NCBI GenBank assembly: GCA_028282395.1
Contig: JANQHY010000315.1
Location: forward strand, 1 to 9,705
DNA from: Gammaproteobacteria bacterium
GTDB lineage: Bacteria; Pseudomonadota; Gammaproteobacteria; UBA12402
DNA length: 9,705 bases
Direction: 5' to 3'
A program made the position numbers and the translations under genes. Of the stretch, positions 8,092-9,705 are shown in pieces. Within the stretch, counting starts at the first letter, position 1. The number at the start of each line of letters is the position of its first letter. Below the pieces are notes generated by a model. It searched no databases. It was not told the origin of the DNA and worked only from the letters and a program-made list of their open reading frames with translations.

Positions 8092-8097
8092 CCTCCC
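8092..8097 (-). promoter_or_regulatory. Shine-Dalgarno that decides the GNAT start
   Basis: GGGAGG on the minus strand, 5 bp before the ATG at 8086. Its placement rules against the longer reading from the TTG at 8101-8099, which would put this site inside the coding region. Confidence 0.75.
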
Positions 8098-8185
8098 ACA
8101 ACTGTTATTAAAGGCCGACCGTGATAGTAAAACATTCCCGCTAAGTTTGAAAGTTAAGAAAAGCTAGCCAAGAGATCGACAACGC

Positions 8186-8214
8186 TTGACAAAAGCAATC
8201 ACAGCGATTAAATT
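8186..8214 (+). promoter_or_regulatory. Promoter candidate for the glycosyltransferase gene
   Basis: A perfect TTGACA (8186-8191) is followed after exactly 17 bp by TAAATT (8209-8214, 4 of 6 matches to TATAAT). Transcription would start near 8221 and give a leader of about 60 nt. TATACA (8215-8220) is an alternative -10 at a less favourable distance. The run from 8207 to 8270 has only 6 G or C bases in 64, which should melt easily. Confidence 0.5.
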
Positions 8215-8220
8215 TATACA

Positions 8221-8280
8221 AAATATTACATATTTAATAAATAATAACACCTAAATATTTAAATATATAGCCACCTCCTC
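8221..8280 (+). promoter_or_regulatory. AT-rich leader without a Shine-Dalgarno, ending in a copy of the 16S 3' tail sequence
   Basis: The 60 bases before the glycosyltransferase ATG contain no GGAG/AGGA-type site. The 10 bases before the ATG are CCACCTCCTC, which includes CACCTCCT (8272-8279). That is identical to the 3' end of bacterial 16S rRNA, the opposite of what a ribosome site should be. Upstream the leader is almost pure A/T, with overlapping palindromes (TAAATATTTA 8252-8261, ATATTTAAATAT 8256-8267). An in-frame TAA at 8260-8262 excludes an earlier start. Initiation may depend on ribosomal protein S1 and the unstructured A/U-rich leader; this is inference. Confidence 0.5.
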
Positions 8281-9705
8281 ATGAAAAACACTCCTCTATT
8301 TAGACATAAACGCACTATTTTTATCGTTATCACATTGTTAATGCTGTTTTTTATGTTGGGCCAGCGCGCTGTATGGTCGCAAGAGACGCGCTGGACCGCG
8401 ATCGTTAATCATATGATGACTAGCCATGACTATCTTCACCCCTTTCTCGATGGCCACAACTACTATGACAAACCACTACTCTCTTACTGGCTAATCATTG
8501 TTGCCGCACATATTACTGGCGGACTTAACAGCATTGCCATCCGCCTACCCTGCGCCCTCGCTGGCGCTGCCACACTCTGGGCCACCTATCAGCTAGGCAA
8601 AACACTTTTCAATCGCCGCACCGCGATGTTAGCTGCTTGGCTATTACTCTCAACCTACTATTTCCTTTTCTGGTCACGTACCGCTAGCGCCAATATGTTA
8701 AACCTGGCTGGCATTATGTTGGCATTAGCATGCTATTTTCGCTATCGTGAAGCACCATCATGGCGTGCTTACTGTCTGTTTTTTCTCATATTGAGCCTAA
8801 CAGCGCTATGCAAAGGGCTCTTAGCCCCGGTAGTGGTTGCCCTGGCACTACTGCCTGACTTAATTAGCCAACAGCGCTGGCGCAAGCAGTCTTATGGCAA
8901 ACTGTTCGCAGCTACAATACCAGGACTAATTGTCTATTTTCTACCCTTTATTCTGTCAACACTTCTTACCACTCAGAGCGGCGCTAACTACCACGAAAAT
9001 GGTTTATACGAGGTCTTCCATGAAAACTTTGTTCGTTACGTCCATCCATTTGATAACACTAATCCTGCTTACACCTACTTTGTCTACCTACCCATCTATA
9101 CACTGCCCTGGGCACCGCTTCTATTAATCGCACTAATACGGCTCCCTGCACGCTGGGCCAAGTTATCGCCCAATAGCCGCTGGCTTTATTGGGCACTACT
9201 GCTAATTTTTACTTTCCTCAGCCTAAGCGGCTCACGGCGCAGCTACTACGTCCTACCGCTGATGCCATTAGCAATATTAATTATTGCTGAATGGCTACAA
9301 TGGCAACAAACCTTAAAACCGCGAACCATGCTATGGTTCAAACGCGCCCTTATCGGGGCTATTAGCCTATGCGCGATTATCTTTTTTATTCTCTACCCAG
9401 TCGTAGCAATAGATGGTGGGCCGCCGCTATTAGCACGAAAGATTATTGCTCAAGCAGAAAAAACACAGCCATGGAACCAGTGGCATATTGTCATGCTATC
9501 TAGGAATGATCATGCCTTACTTTATTTACAATCCCCTAATCTGGTTAAATATGGCAACTTAGTCAAAGCAGATGCGCTACCTTCAGCTGTTAGCAAACTC
9601 GGCAATAACCCTAGCAATACCATTATTATTCTATCTAAACGACAACTTACACAATTAGGAAAAGTTCCTCATGGTTATACACTCATCAAAGCAAAAGAGA
9701 ATTTA
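8281..9705 (+). CDS. ArnT/PMT-type GT-C glycosyltransferase (3' end beyond window)
   Basis: An uninterrupted reading frame of 475 codons runs off the window edge. It encodes a polytopic inner-membrane protein of the GT-C fold (family GT39/GT83), which moves a sugar from a polyprenyl-phosphate donor to an acceptor on the periplasmic face. After helix 1 (about 12-27), the first outer loop has SQETRWTAIVNHMM, with Glu35 as the likely catalytic acidic residue. Next come DYLHPFLDG and YYDKPLLSYW (61-70), matching the family's 'P.lnG..Y.eKPPL.YW' signature. SRTASAN (132-138), CKGLL (177-181), HENFVRY (247-253), LPW (275-277) and SGSRRSYYVLP (316-326) follow in the expected order. A soluble, probably periplasmic, C-terminal part begins near residue 377. 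In relatives the acceptor is lipid A (aminoarabinose) or protein; which applies here cannot be read. ATG 8281 is the first possible start. Confidence 0.87.
   Translation, partial: MKNTPLFRHKRTIFIVITLLMLFFMLGQRAVWSQETRWTAIVNHMMTSHDYLHPFLDGHNYYDKPLLSYWLIIVAAHITGGLNSIAIRLPCALAGAATLWATYQLGKTLFNRRTAMLAAWLLLSTYYFLFWSRTASANMLNLAGIMLALACYFRYREAPSWRAYCLFFLILSLTALCKGLLAPVVVALALLPDLISQQRWRKQSYGKLFAATIPGLIVYFLPFILSTLLTTQSGANYHENGLYEVFHENFVRYVHPFDNTNPAYTYFVYLPIYTLPWAPLLLIALIRLPARWAKLSPNSRWLYWALLLIFTFLSLSGSRRSYYVLPLMPLAILIIAEWLQWQQTLKPRTMLWFKRALIGAISLCAIIFFILYPVVAIDGGPPLLARKIIAQAEKTQPWNQWHIVMLSRNDHALLYLQSPNLVKYGNLVKADALPSAVSKLGNNPSNTIIILSKRQLTQLGKVPHGYTLIKAKENL

Overview
This window reads as ordinary chromosomal DNA from a moderately AT-rich gammaproteobacterium. 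The evidence is a DUF945 (YdgA-type) protein, a Bcr/CflA drug exporter, a proteobacterial FtsY with an acidic N-terminal region, and a CopA resembling those of gammaproteobacteria. A Legionellales-like relative is possible, but that is only an impression from protein wording and codon use. There are no tRNAs, rRNAs, insertion sequences, CRISPR arrays or phage genes, and no stretch over 300 bases lacks a gene.

Layout: seven genes lie on the minus strand and one on the plus strand. In minus-strand transcription order they are: a GNAT acetyltransferase (8086-7643); ftsY, the signal recognition particle receptor (7535-6411); an alpha/beta hydrolase only 17 bp after ftsY and probably cotranscribed with it (6393-5584); a membrane-anchored DUF945 protein (5507-3822); a Bcr/CflA-type MFS exporter (3747-2542); the copper-exporting ATPase copA (2430-205); and a membrane-anchored cupredoxin-like protein (208-1, cut by the window edge) whose start overlaps the copA stop. 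Diverging from the GNAT gene, an ArnT/PMT-type GT-C glycosyltransferase runs rightwards from 8281 off the window end.

How the genes fit together: copA plus the cupredoxin form a copper-detoxification unit. CopA pumps Cu(I) out of the cytoplasm, and the anchored cupredoxin probably binds copper on the outer face of the membrane. FtsY delivers membrane proteins to the translocon; its link to the hydrolase is positional only. The exporter, DUF945 protein, acetyltransferase and glycosyltransferase look like separate transcription units.

I see no convincing undescribed multi-gene system. The most interesting signals are at the RNA level. The glycosyltransferase start codon has no Shine-Dalgarno sequence; instead it follows a very AT-rich leader ending in a copy of the 16S rRNA 3' tail sequence. 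The exporter's only plausible Shine-Dalgarno sequence can pair with either of two upstream copies of its complement.
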